NCBI GenBank assembly: GCA_023974075.1 | Contig: JAMFTG010000542.1 | Coordinates: 27,501-91,500, forward strand | Origin: Chaenocephalus aceratus | Taxonomy: Eukaryota > Chordata > Actinopteri > Perciformes > Channichthyidae | DNA length: 64,000 nt | Reading direction: 5' to 3' | In this document: piece after piece, positions 1 through 10,920 of the stretch | Numbering within the stretch: position 1 is the stretch's first letter | Layout: each line of letters opens with the position of its first letter | Notes under the pieces: model-generated | Seen by the model: only the letters and a program-made list of their open reading frames with translations | The model's database searches: none | Told to the model about the DNA's origin: nothing | Program-made: the position numbers and the translations under genes

Positions 1-763
1 ACAGATAAACTGTGTAATTAAATACTCACTAAACTCTATTTTTTATATTTACCTCACTTATGCAGCAAATAAATACAAAAAGCATAACATATGTGTCGTT
101 AATTTCCGTTGGGGTTTTACCGGCTAGCGTTAGCTCGATTAGCTACCATACGTTATGTCGTTTTAAACACTAAATATGCCTCCATCATAAAAGTAGGGCA
201 AGTATAGAATATATATTTAAATAGTTAACTCACTTTTAATAGGCAGCTGCGCACATAATGCTCACAGCCGACAGGAGAAGCCATGTTTTCACACAAATTG
301 TGGCTTTGGTGCATGGATGTTGACGAGGCCTCTTCTCCTTCGTTGATTTTTTTTTAACGGCGTTAGAAGCAGCGATTGGATTTCTTCTTCTTCGATTTTT
401 ATTACGGGTTGCATTATCGCCCTCTATGGAGTGGGAGGGTGGAACAGAAATCACCATCATAATTCCTTCAGGGGAAATGTACATTGATAGAGCAAAAGTG
501 AAGATAGAGACAACAAATAAAACACTAGTAGATAAAGGACATGCACATCGTATTTAGAATTAAAAAGGTTATTTCAATTTACAGGTAACATTCGCAATGA
601 ATTGTTTATAACAGTGGTGTCGTAGTCTTTGTTATTTTTCTACACCATTGCACATTGGTGGAATTGCACAGTGTCTTCGTCTGTGTTGTTGTGTGAGTGT
701 GATGGTCTACCAGCGTACCAATGAACATGAACACATCAATATATATTCCTGCATTTATTCATT
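1..763. other. No gene recognised; AT-rich flank
   Basis: I see no recognisable gene or complete element here. A short open frame on the minus strand (236-484) is basic and low-complexity, with no domain I know. The stretch TTCTTCTTCGATTTTTAT near 384-401 resembles the simple-sequence tails of fish repeats. Likely intergenic or old repeat sequence. Confidence 0.4.
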
Positions 764-765
764 TA

Positions 766-1138
766 AAGGTGGGGTAGGTACGTTTGACAAACCGGCTCGA
801 GATACACTTTTTGTTATATTCCATGGAATGCTCTTAACATCCCGATAGCAATGAATATCTGAAGTGCTTTGACAACAAATCCATAACAAAATTCATCTGT
901 GGAAGACGTAGTAGTGTAAAAAGCACGACCAATCATTTTAGCCGTCCCGGCTAAAGTAACTGGATGGCCTACCTGCCTGTCAGCCTTGCACAAACTTATC
1001 TCATGCCCTCATTGGTCATGTGCGCGTTCGTGTGTTGGGGGAGGGGCTCTGTGAGGAAGTGGCAGATTTTTTCTGGCTGTGTATTTTCAAATTCTAGCGC
1101 ACTCGAGCTGGTTTCTCCAAAATTACCTACCCCACCTT
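766..1138. mobile_element. TA-flanked MITE, family 1 copy 1
   Basis: A 373-bp non-autonomous DNA element. The ends are inverted repeats, AAGGTGGGGTAGGTA on the left and TACCTACCCCACCTT on the right, each flanked by TA (764-765 and 1139-1140). A TA duplication is typical of Tc1/mariner-like elements. It has no coding capacity. A second copy of this family begins at 15767 and is split by a later insertion, so this copy serves as the uninterrupted reference. Confidence 0.75.
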
Positions 1139-1648
1139 TAATTAATTATTTATTAAAAGATAACTAGAATGTCAGGAGTCCAATAGAGGCGTTTCAGGTT
1201 CGGCTCTGTTGTGATTGGTCAACTTCTTAGAGATGTCCCGCCCCTTAGTTTATCACGTACAACTGTGTTGGAGTGCTAGCTCACGCCATCTCACGTCATC
1301 TCACGCCTAGACTACTGCAACTCCCTCCTGGCTGGTCTACCTGCATGTGCCACCCGACCTCTGCAGCTCATCCAGAATGCAGCGGCTCGTCTGGTCTTCA
1401 ACCTTCCTAAATGTTCCCACACCACGCCGCTCCTCCGCTCCCTTCACTGGCTTCCAGTAATTGTTAGAATCCACTTCAAGACACTGGTCCTTGCGTACCA
1501 TGCTGCGAATGGATCTGGCCCTTCCTACATCCAGGACATGGTTAAACTGTACACCCGAGCACGTGCACTCCGCTCTGCATCAGCCAAACAGCTCGCTGCA
1601 CCCGCACTGCGAGGGGGACCCAAGTTCCCATCAGCAAAAACACGTGGG

Positions 1649-2708
1649 CAGGGCCGCCTTAATGCACGGGCTGACCTGGGCTGAAGCCCAGGGGCCTACG
1701 AAGATCGGGGGCCTATCATGAGCCAATTAAAAAAAAAGATATTCAAATATATATATTTTTTATTTCGGGTGTTTTTAATTTTTTTTTAAATAAACAAAGT
1801 CTTGGCTTTCAGAATATTAAACTTGTTTCGGCAAATTCAGATGATAAATACAACGTTGAAGTTTGTAACGGCATAATTACAAGCAGATAACGGAGTAACT
1901 TGAAACAGCCGGTGTTTCTCGTGAGTGTTTTCCCCGGGAAACAAACACAATACACACAAACGCAAAAATACACAAACACACACGTATACACAGTACACAC
2001 ACACTCGTGAGCTTCCCCCAGACCAGTAATCCAAACGAAAATATCTAATCTAATCTAATCAATCAGATCGATGGATTCCAGAGATGACTCCGAAACAGTC
2101 AGTGGGCATCACTTAACAGCCAATCAGAATGAGAATATGCTTCACATGTGATTCATTCAAATTGCGACTGATTGAGTGACAGATGAAGGTTGTTTAGGAG
2201 AAAATGTCGGAGAAGAAAAAGTTTGAGAGTGGCGCTCGGAAAAGGAAATTGTTGAGGGAAAATAAGTTTGGAGACAAGCAGCTATTACAAAACATGTCGA
2301 AGCTTACAGGTTATTTTAAACCTGTAGGCCGGGATGAGGAGGAAGGACAGATTAGTTCTGTACCGAGCGGCAGCGGTGCCGGCAGCGGTGCCTCGGAGCC
2401 AAGTAGGCCGTCTGGTTCTGATAGCGATGGAGTAAAACAGACAGGAGGGACATTATCTGTTGGAGGAGATGGAGAGGACGACAAGAGGACTTGCTACGTG
2501 GAGGGGAGCCAACGGCAACCGGACAGATACATGAGGGAGGCCCGATACGTCACTCATCTGGAGGAGAGGACCAGGCGCGCGTAGAGCAGAGTGGAGAAGT
2601 GCGATCACAGAGCCTGCCGAGGAAATGACTTTGATTTGTTGTTTAAATATGGGGCCTACAAAAAAAAAAATCAGCCCCAGGGCCTGATGGCAGGTTAAGG
2701 CGGGCCTG
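1649..2708 (+). mobile_element. hAT transposon remnant with 8-bp TSD
   Basis: A 1060-bp element with terminal inverted repeats CAGGGCCGCCTTAA and, on the complementary strand of the right end, CAGGCCCGCCTTAA. It is flanked by an imperfect 8-bp target duplication, CACGTGGG (1641-1648) and CACATGGG (2709-2716), diagnostic of the hAT superfamily. It is inserted in an L2-like LINE. The left part (about 1790-2090) recurs in inverse orientation at 37425-37735. It contains the N-terminal piece of a transposase (2204-2584) but no catalytic core, so it cannot move by itself. Confidence 0.85.
2204..2584 (+). pseudogene. hAT transposase N-terminal fragment
   Basis: A 126-aa open frame lying inside the hAT element at 1649-2708. 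It starts with a lysine/arginine-rich segment (MSEKKKFESGARKRKLL), passes through a short stretch ending LTGYFKP, and continues into acidic, serine/glycine-rich sequence. This basic start followed by an L-x-x-[YF]-F motif is typical of the N terminus of ZMYM-like hAT transposases of fish. The zinc finger, the RNase-H-like catalytic domain and the dimerisation region are all absent. It ends shortly before the right terminal repeat. I read it as the relic of an internally deleted autonomous copy; expression as a host protein cannot be excluded but nothing supports it. Confidence 0.55.
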
Positions 2709-2731
2709 CACATGGGTTTGCTATCCTGTAA

Positions 2732-4013
2732 GCCTGTAAGTCCTGCCTCGTGTGTCTGGCCTCTTACTGTGACCAACACCTCCAGCCTCATTATGAATCA
2801 CCTGTCTTTAGAAAGCACAAGCTGGTGGAGCCCTCCAAGAAGCTCCAGGAGACCATCTGCTCTCGTCACGACGAGGTTATGAAGCTGTTCTGCCGCACTG
2901 ATCAGCAGAGCATCTGTTCTCTGAGACTGAGAGGCAGAGAGAGCTGGAGGGGAGTCGACTCAACATCCAGCAGAGGATCCAGGACGGAGAGAAGGAGGTG
3001 AAGCTGCTTCAGCAGGAGGTGGAGGCCGTCAATGGCTCTGCTGACAAAGCAGTGGAGGACAGTGAGAAGACGTTCACTGAGCTGATCCGTCTCGTGGAGA
3101 AGAGAAGCTCTGACGTGAAGCAGCAGCTCAGATCCCAGCAGGAGAGAGAAGTGAGTGGAGTCAGAGAGCTCCAGGAGAAGCTGGAGCAGGAGATCTCTGA
3201 GCTGAAGAGGAGAGACGCTGAGCTGGAGCTGCTGTCTCACACAGAGGACCACAACCAGTTCCTGCTCAGCTACCCCTCCTCACTGCCAGCCCCCCTCAGT
3301 GAAGCTACACACTCCTCCAGCACCAACATCCGTCCTCTGAGCTACTTTGAGGACGTGACGGCGGCCCTGTCAGCAGTCAGAGACAAACTACGTCCTGAGA
3401 GAGGAATGGACGAACGTCTCACCGACTGAAGTGGAGGTTTTCCCGTCAGCAGCAGAGCCCGCCTCCAGAGCTGGGTTCTTCACGTGTTCACAGGAGATCA
3501 CTCTGGATCCAAACACAGCAGGCACACTGCTGGTATTATCTGAGGGGAGCAGGAAAGCAACACTCATGAGACAACATCAGCCTTATTCTAGTCACCCAGA
3601 CAGATTCACGTATTACTCTCAGGTCCTGAGTAGAGAGAGTCTGACTGGACGTTGTTACTGGGAGGTGGAGCGGAGAGGGAGAGGAGTTGAAGTAGCAGTC
3701 TCATACAAGAATATCAGCAGAGGGGGGGAGGAAAGTGGATTTGGATACAATGACAAATCTTGGTCCTTAGTTTGTGGCCAAAAACAGTTATTCATTTCTT
3801 TACAACGGCATCAGCACTCCCGTCTCAGGTCCTCTGTCCTCCAGAGTAGGAGTGTACCTGGATCACAGAGCAGGTGTTCTGTCCTTCTACAGCGTCTCTG
3901 AAACCACGACTCTCCTCCACAGAGTCCAGACCACGTTCACTCAGCCGCTGCATGCTGGAGTTGATCTTTGTTCTAGTTATGGAAACACTGCTGAGTTTTG
4001 TAAACTCAAATAG
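2732..4013 (+). pseudogene. TRIM (B-box, coiled coil, B30.2/SPRY) pseudogene
   Basis: The conceptual product resembles the TRIM16/TRIM25-like E3 ubiquitin ligases that are expanded in fish. B-box 1 starts at about 2732 ([13 protein letters not shown]). B-box 2 follows ([13 protein letters not shown]) but is cut short near 2920 by an internal deletion that joins it to the coiled coil. The glutamate/glutamine-rich coiled coil runs from about 2930 to 3260. The PRY part of the B30.2 domain begins near 3440 (ITLDPNTA), and the SPRY part continues to 4013. The RING finger is missing, with a LINE junction in its place. There are at least two frameshifts, one near 3390 and one near 3780, because the coding frame moves three times. 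B30.2 domains of this family bind partner proteins and many members act in antiviral signalling; this copy should not make a functional ligase. Confidence 0.8.
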
Positions 4014-4382
4014 CCTGAAGTCCTTGGAGGAACTCTTCTACTTCTTAAACTCACCGTGTGTCCTTCAGAGCTGATTGTCCGTGTCTTCACTGCAGAGATC
4101 AGCTGTCAATCAAACATGATGGGCGGGGCTTCAACATCTCCTCACGAGTTGTTCTGTAGATGTTGGACTTTCTTCCGGCTCCTTCCTGTGTCTGTGTAGC
4201 CATGGAGGCTGCTCAGGAGGATCCTTGTTCACCTGAACCGATGTGTAAACTTTGCTCTGAATATGTGATATTTCTTTTGATTCATGTTGTCGTTTCTCTC
4301 GTAGTGCACGAGTCTTCAGAGAGGAAGCAGCAGAGCTTCTTTTATTCTACACATTGTATTCTTATTTCATCATCACGTGTTT
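4014..4382. other. 3' flank of the TRIM pseudogene
   Basis: Non-coding sequence between the TRIM stop codon and the start of segmental duplication B. No element end or second gene is visible. It probably corresponds to the old 3' UTR of the TRIM gene. The short open frame at 4160-4393 shows no domain. Confidence 0.35.
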
Positions 4383-5431
4383 ATTTAAAATGATATGACT
4401 TCCTGTTGTGATCATAATCAACAAGTACATCATTCATTATTCTCCTGTAAATAGCTTAGAGTCTTTGCTCGGGAAATACATTGTATAATATTACAGTTAT
4501 TTTTTGCAGACTAATTGATGTTGTTGTTGTCCAAATAGACTCTGATGTTTTATAGAACATAATTTATGATAATAATCAATAAGGAAATCATGTCTGATTT
4601 TGAAACAGCTGAGATTAAACACATTCATGGCGGATAAAGAGAAACTGATCATGAAATCATTGAACACACTTTCGATGTGTGATCAAAGTAAATGTTTGGA
4701 TCCTTAATAAAGGTTTGTCTTTCAAAAACAAAAGGTTCTTCTTGTGTTATGTCCAAGATGCCATACAAAGCTGATGGAGAACATGTGGAAGTGATCTGAG
4801 ACTAAATGAACCTGGCTTTATCCAATGTTCAGATTTGTGTTCCTGAAATGTATTAAAGTGTGCGCATATTTCATGAGATAATGGATCATTTGCATATTTA
4901 AACATGCTATTTCATAAAACTTGTAATACAAAAAACTATTGTCTTAATGTAAGAAATTAACTGGAGAAATTCCTAACTGATATCTTTAAGCTAAACAAAT
5001 TACACTATTCACCTGTAGTGTCTCGCCTTAACTGTTAATGCTTATAGTTTAATGTATCATATTTAAACTTTGACTTATACCTGTTTACATGCTACTATGA
5101 CAAAAATAATTCCCACTTTGGTTTGAATAAAGTATAATTTTCATCTACATCTAATCTCCTAATGAATCACTGCTCATTACTGCCACCTGCTGACTAACCC
5201 ATAATAGCACATATAATACCCATTTTACATACAACTGCTGAACGATGTGAATAAACTGTAAGGTGAAAATACAGTTGCATTGTATCATAATAATGCTCTT
5301 CCTGATTTAGGGAAATTAAATTGTGTGGATGAGAATTTCTGGAAAAACAACATCATGCTATCGATAGCATGATGCTGGTAATGTCATTATTACTAATACT
5401 ATTGTGTTATTCACAACAGTTAATACACAAC

Positions 5432-5432
<1 letters not shown>

Positions 5433-5462
<30 letters not shown>
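5433..5462. repeat. Poly-C tract, 30 bp
   Basis: An uninterrupted run of 30 C residues. The same position in duplication copy 2 (49130-49144) has 15. Such runs are length-unstable and error-prone in sequencing. Confidence 0.9.
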
Positions 5463-5464
<2 letters not shown>

Positions 5465-5635
5465 TTAACATTATAACTCATACCCTGAAAGTGAACTGTC
5501 AACTGTAAACCAACAACCACATGAAACAAATTAACTTAACACATTTATTTATACACAAGAACATTTATATAAACATTTAAATAAATAAAAGAACAGTCAG
5601 TTGTCAGTCTCCTCCTTCTTCGTCTGACTCTAATC

Positions 5636-6743
5636 CAGTGGTTCTCAAACTTTTTTCAATAATGTACCCCCTTTGAACAAAAGATTCAGCCAAGTACCCC
5701 CTGATCAGCACAAAAACAATTTGAAAAAAGCCTATATAAAGAGGTACAGTGCACCATCAGTGTCTGATTTATTAAAACAACAACATGAGAAACACTTAAA
5801 TGCTACATTTCAAATGTTCACAATCCATCACTAAATTCATGGCAAACCAATTTTAACATCATGCAATAACACTAAGACGACATTAGCTGCATTGAACTGA
5901 TCTTTTTAAGAAGTTGTACTTACAATGTAGTGAAACATGGGCTCGTGCTTCACTGAGGGTCTTTGTCATTCTGACAGGGAGGCCAACTGCAATTATTACA
6001 CTTCCTGTTTTGAAATATGTGAAACTCTGTTCATATAAAACCCACACTGCTCAAACTTCCTTACTTTTCCTAAAATTGGTATATTTATTTATTAATTTCG
6101 GGGTGTGGGGAATGAGGAGAAAAACACATGATCATTTATACCTATAACCGCTCATATAAACAAATGCATAATGCTGCGCTATACTTTGCGGCCACACCCT
6201 GTTGCCAAGCAACGCTTATTGTTTAGGTGTCCTTTGATACGCAGGCAGTCATATCATTAGCTAGAACTAGCTAGATCTGATGGATATAAACATAAACGCG
6301 AGTGAAGTCTAATCGGACGGGAGAGAGAGATCAGCTGCTGCTGACGCAGACACAAGCAGCTCTACATTATCACCTGCAGAGCAAAACACACACTGAGAGT
6401 TAGAACATCACACTTAGCTATTTTATCTACTCTGGAACTAGCTAAACTAGTTATAAATATGTTTATTTACTGTCGGGTCAATCATTACAGGTTCTTCAGC
6501 GTGCTGCTGAGCCTGACGGGCTGTCAGGAGAGGGAGAGGAAAAGAGAGCACCCCGTTTATTTTTCACATTTTATTATCCAGAATTACTGTAAACTTTTGA
6601 ATAAAGTAGTTAATCTACTATTACTAGTTCGTTTAAATGTATTACTTATTTCGTTTTCATTAACATAAAATAAATCTCACGTACCCCCTGCAGTACTCCA
6701 ACGTACCCCCAGGGGTCCGCGTACCCCCATTTGAGAACCACTG
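5636..6743. mobile_element. Non-autonomous hAT with 8-bp TSD and known empty site
   Basis: A 1108-bp element with ends CAGTGGTTCTCAAAC and GTTTGAGAACCACTG-like right terminus (TTTGAGAACCACTG), flanked by perfect 8-bp duplications CTCTAATC (5628-5635, 6744-6751). The paralogous site near 49298-49306 has a single CTCTAATC, so the insertion postdates the duplication. Just inside the ends are C-rich stretches (GTACCCCC). A central GC-richer block (about 6150-6560) is shared in inverted orientation with a different hAT family at 42835-43235. There is no transposase frame. Confidence 0.9.
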
Positions 6744-6858
6744 CTCTAATCTATAATGTCAATTCCTAATTCAAATGACTCTTTATTTGTCTGTACTGCT
6801 TACACATTTCTTTTTCTCTGCTAAAGTAGCAGATCATATGACATGGTTAAGATCAACC

Positions 6859-9821
6859 AACACATCCTCACTCCCAGGTCGGCCTATGTTGACGTTATGT
6901 CAAGTCCCCTGCCGGCTTTTTCTATCGCAAGGGGGGGGGCCTTAGAGTCCATTTTCAACGCAAGGGGGGGGCCCTTAGCGTCCATTTTCAGCTTTCCGGG
7001 ATGTCCATATGCCTCTATGGACGCTCATGGAAGCACGGCATTCGTTTGTGTCGACTGCCCTTAAAGGCAATGAGAGCGTCCATTCTCATTGGATAACGGA
7101 GAATTGTACACCCGGAAGTAAGTATTCCCCTTACTGTCAATTGATTTTACAGTGATATCTGCACTACTCATCGACTAAAAAACACCAGATTATCCTTGTT
7201 GATTACACAACATTGATTGGTTTAAATTGTGTGCAATGCTTTTGTATTTTTCCCCTTCGATTCGGAGAAACAAATATTTTTTTCTGAGTAAAAGATGGCA
7301 GAAGACACTCCACTACCCAGAATCCCCAGCTATCGTTTGGACTACGCCATGTGCTCTGTTTGACAAACCCGTGATAGTCCTCAAGCTCTGTGATTGGAGA
7401 GTGTGCTCCGAGGGTTACCGAGCCTCGAACAGCACTTGAAATGGGATGGAACCACGGCAGACTGTTCAAAAACTGGATTTGAACGGGTCCACCGCGTCCC
7501 CCCCTCCCCCCCCCCCCCCGTCCCCAGAACTACACATGCTGGCTATTCTGTTTCGCAACATGTTCTCTATGGCACTTCTCTACTGGGAGTTGTAGTTTTA
7601 AAAGACGTTTTCGTATTTCCCATAATAAGAAGTTGCCAGTATTAAACTGTGTACATCCCTGGAGGTTTAGGGGACAGGAAACACTCACATTTAAAACATA
7701 TAATTAATAAATGGGGTGAAAATTGCTCGTGCCCATAATGGGCAGCATTAATATATATACACACATGCCAGCTAAGGTCAGAAGAGCTTTATTTAACAGC
7801 TGGTCTTATGTTTGTGACCCCTCCACTTGTTCATTGATAACATTACATTAATTGATAAGCCTGAAACATGCACTTGTCAAGTTTCAGAGGCACATTTTGC
7901 AAATATGGCAGTAGCCATCGATCAGTTTAAGATAAGATATACTTTATTGATCCCAAGTTGGAACATTTGCGTTACATCAGCATGTGTAACAGTTAAATAT
8001 GCAGTGGTGTTTATTTGTAAATCATTTAGTATAATCACACAAATTCTGTGTTTTATATTCAACAATTCTGTGTTCTTTATTTATTGATTGTTCAATACCT
8101 GACAAGGCCGGAGATGAAATATCTACATACATCTTATAAGAGTATAATACATTATGTATAATATCAGTTAAAATAAGTGCTTCAACATAGTTAACATTGC
8201 TGGAGGTATGCACACATATTGATAGATGTCTTGTAATGCACTATTGAGGAACCTGCGACCCAAGTTTTTCATTCAGTGCAGAACTACACCATAGTTGTGT
8301 AGGCCTATATGAGATGTCAATAAACCTTAGAACATCTTGAAATCTTGAACGGGATGTGCAAAATAGTCATTATATACAGTCTTTAATTAACTATTAGTAG
8401 AGAATAACGAGTAATGAATATACTTTATAAGGATCCTATTAATATCTAATAATAAAAATAATGAAATTCAATAACATGCTTTAACCACCAGGAGTCCCTT
8501 TATATCAGCTGTGCACCTTTATGGTGTAAATACAGCCTATCTACCAATTGGATCAAATATACAAGTCAGCCGAATTAGTGTTGATACTGCAAGGAGACGT
8601 ATTGTGTGAAAAGAAATGTAAGATGTTGTTTAATGGCTGATATATTTATGATCCACGTCACGTTTTCAGTTCCTCATGTTTGTCTAGAGGTCTTCTCATC
8701 AGGGCTCTATAAATACAGAACTACGGCAGATATGTAATATTTAATGCAGCCGAACCGTGTATTACAATGCCGGTATGTGATGACTTTCAAAGAGAAAAGC
8801 AAGCACACTCGGAATAAGGTATTATTTTATTTTTAAAAAATGTTTTAGGTCTGTTTCCGGTATTTGTTCCTGACGATGTGCTCTGAGATGTGAGACTGGA
8901 ATTGCACAGGGGGAAAATAACGTATCTTTAGATGCGGATTTTGTTAAACTAATACGTTTGCGCTGTGGACCAACACATTGACGGGGAAGGGGGGGGTAGC
9001 AATAAAGATAACACCATTAAACAGTTACACAACATACCAGAAATAATATCGATAGCAGCGTGCCTAGCAACCATGGTAACAATGAAAACGTTGGACGCAA
9101 TTTCCTGAAGTAATCTTCGTAATAACTAGCAAACTAAAGATCATGTACATCCACTGCACACATCATCTGAAATAACAACTCATATTTCTCGCATCAAATG
9201 ACATCAAAACGCATTTTAATGGCCAAACTAACTTTAAAATAGGCATTTTACACCGAGAATAAAACGAAGTTCGGCCATGTTTTTTTCTGCAGGGAGAAAT
9301 TTGAAGATCACGGGATGTCAAACAGAGCACATGGTGTAGTCCAAACGATAGCTGGGGATTCTGGGTAGTGTAGTGTCTTCTGCCATCCTTTACTCCGAAA
9401 AATATTTGTTTCTCCGAATCGAAGGGGAAAAATACAAAAGCATTGCACACAATTTAAGCCAATCAATGTTGTGTAATTAACAAGGATAATCTGGTGTTTT
9501 TTAGTCGATGAGTAGTGCAGATATCACTGTAAAATCAATCGACAGTAGGGGGGAATACTTACTTCCGGGTGTAACAATTCTCCGTTATCCAATGAGAATG
9601 GACGCTCTCATTGCTTTAAGGGCAGTCGACACAAACGAATGCCGTGCTTCCATGAGCGTCCATAGAAGCATATGGACATCCCGGAAAGCTGAAAATGGAC
9701 GCTAAGGGCCCCCCCCTTGCGTTGAAAATGGACTCTAAGGCCCCCCCCCTTGCGTTGGAAAAAGCCGGCAGGGGACTTGACATAACGTCAACATAGGCCG
9801 ACCTGGGAGTGAGGATGTGTT
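6859..9821. mobile_element. DNA element with ~0.5-kb terminal inverted repeats
   Basis: The left arm (about 6859-7375) and right arm (about 9308-9821) are inverted copies. They start AACACATCCTCACTCCCAGG and keep close similarity through poly-G blocks, a TTTTTAGTCGATGAG block and the ATCCCCAGCTATCG block. The 1.9-kb interior holds no transposase frame. A 7920-8345 segment (TACTTTATTGATCCC start) resembles the 3' end of a retroposon in minus orientation. I cannot find a clear target duplication, so the superfamily is unresolved. Open frames in the arms are mirror images of each other and are not genes. Confidence 0.75.
7920..8345 (-). repeat. Retroposon-like 3' tail fragment
   Basis: Begins AAGATAAGATATACTTTATT on the plus strand and includes TGATCCCAAG. 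This is a pattern often seen at the reverse-complemented 3' end of fish LINE or SINE copies. It ends with AGAACATCTTGAAATCTTGA. It lies in the interior of the long-inverted-repeat element. Family not identified. Confidence 0.35.
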
Positions 9822-9984
9822 GCTAACACGCAGTGCCTGGGAGGGTGCGTTTGATTGTTCCCACAATAGTGCGTGCGTGCGCTTGTGCTTCAAAGGTCCA
9901 TCATACAAGATTTAGGGGATCTATTGGCAGCTGCTGATAATAACATCAATCATTATGGTTTACTAATAGTTATCACTTCACTTC

Positions 9985-10080
9985 CTCCTCCACCACCTGG
10001 ACCACAGCAGGAACCTACGCCAGGATCCTGTTTGTGGACTTCAGCTCTGCCTTCAACACAACACTCTGGCTGGAGGCTGC
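9985..10080 (+). mobile_element. LINE reverse-transcriptase fragment
   Basis: The plus-strand frame reads TYARILFVDFSSAFNT, the conserved motif A region (the FVDFSSAFNT core) of CR1/L2/Rex1-type LINE reverse transcriptases; the LINE at 53764-53811 has the same motif (TYARILFLDFSSAFNT). Coding similarity ends abruptly at the minisatellite. LINE-like 3' UTR sequence (GAAATTCCTCGTACGTGTGA) follows at about 10840. This is therefore one LINE copy in which most of the RT has been deleted or replaced. Confidence 0.65.
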
Positions 10081-10545
10081 GCTCCATCAGGACCAACACC
10101 TCTCTCCATCAGGACCAGAACCTCTCTCCATCAGGACCAACACCTCTCTCTATCAGGACCAACACCTCTCTCCATCAGGACCAGAACCTCTCTCCATCAG
10201 GACCAACACCTCTCTCTATCAGGACCAACACCTCTCTCCATTAGGACCAAAACCTCTCTCCATCAGGACCAGAACCTCTCTCCATCAGGACCAAAACCTC
10301 TCTCCATCAGGACCAACACCTCTCTCCATCAGGACCAACACCTCTCTCCATCAGGACCAACACCTCTCTCCATCAGGACCAGAACCTCTCTCCATCAGGA
10401 CCAAAACCTCTCTCCATCAGGACCAAAACCTCTCTCCATCAGGACCAACACCTCTCTCCATCAGGACCAAAACCTCTCTCCATCAGGACCAGAACCTCTC
10501 TCCATCAGGACCAACACCTCTCTCCATCAGGACCAAAAACCTCTC
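10081..10545. repeat. 22-bp minisatellite, about 21 copies
   Basis: Tandem array with unit ACCAACACCTCTCTCCATCAGG and variants in which ACCAACACC becomes ACCAGAACC or ACCAAAACC. The unit length is not a multiple of three and the unit has no stop codon, so long artificial frames arise in several phases and predict a 22-residue proline/serine repeat. The array sits immediately after a LINE RT motif and probably grew from LINE sequence. Confidence 0.9.
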
Positions 10546-10920
10546 GCCATCTCAACAAGGCCCGCCCCCCCACTGGCACTTTACCTCAGCCACAACGCAG
10601 ACTCTATGCATTACATAATGGAGATCACAGGATGGTAAATAATGCAATGTTTAAATATTGCTTATTGCACATATTTTAATATTCTATAATTTATTGCATT
10701 CTATTTCGATGTAAGTTACTGCTTTATTTTATTTCTATCTTACTATATTTTATTACAGTGTTCTTAATATAGTTTAATATAGTATCTGTGTACTTTTTAA
10801 TTTTTTTATTTGTATGTATGCACCACGACACCTAGTGAAATTCCTCGTACGTGTGAACCGACCTGTCTATAAACCCGTTAATGATTCTGATCTGTTTGTC
10901 CTCTAGGTTGCACTACCACG
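10546..10920 (+). mobile_element. LINE 3' UTR-like sequence
   Basis: AT-rich non-coding sequence ending in GAAATTCCTCGTACGTGTGA and then a degenerate ATGATTCTGATCTG. It resembles the 3' end of Rex1/L2-like fish LINEs. It follows the minisatellite and probably belongs to the same LINE copy as the RT fragment at 9985-10080. Confidence 0.5.

Larger units (their letters stand above)
1307..2731 (+). mobile_element. L2/Rex1-type LINE 3' coding remnant, split by a hAT
   Basis: The frame starting at 1307 reads LDYCNSLLAGLP, then LIQNAAARLV and SLHWLPV. These are the hallmark residues of the C-terminal end of the reverse-transcriptase ORF in L2/CR1-like fish LINEs. The frame stays open to about 1648, where a hAT element interrupts it. 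On the far side of the hAT the LINE resumes for only a few codons (frame through TTTGCTATCCTG) before running directly into TRIM sequence at about 2731. The 5' part and the 3' UTR are missing, so this is a dead fragment. The clade assignment (L2 versus Rex1) is an inference. Confidence 0.7.
4383..6858. repeat. Segmental duplication B, copy 1
   Basis: From about 4383 the sequence is nearly collinear with 48022-49405 in the same orientation, including the same non-coding landmarks: GCTCGGGAAATACATTGTAT, a poly-C tract, and the final GACATGGTTAAGAT. The collinearity is broken here by a hAT element (5636-6743), which copy 2 lacks. Both copies are non-coding. Homology stops at GGTTAAGAT (about 6852), immediately before the long-inverted-repeat element. 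Confidence 0.85.

Noticed and set aside
7203..9450. Mirror-image frames near 7.2-7.6 kb and 9.2-9.7 kb as a gene pair
   Set aside because: They are the two inverted arms of one DNA element.
9873..10618. Long frames of 123 and 194 codons with a regular SPSGP repeat
   Set aside because: They are produced by the 22-bp minisatellite, open in several phases, with no start context or conserved domain.
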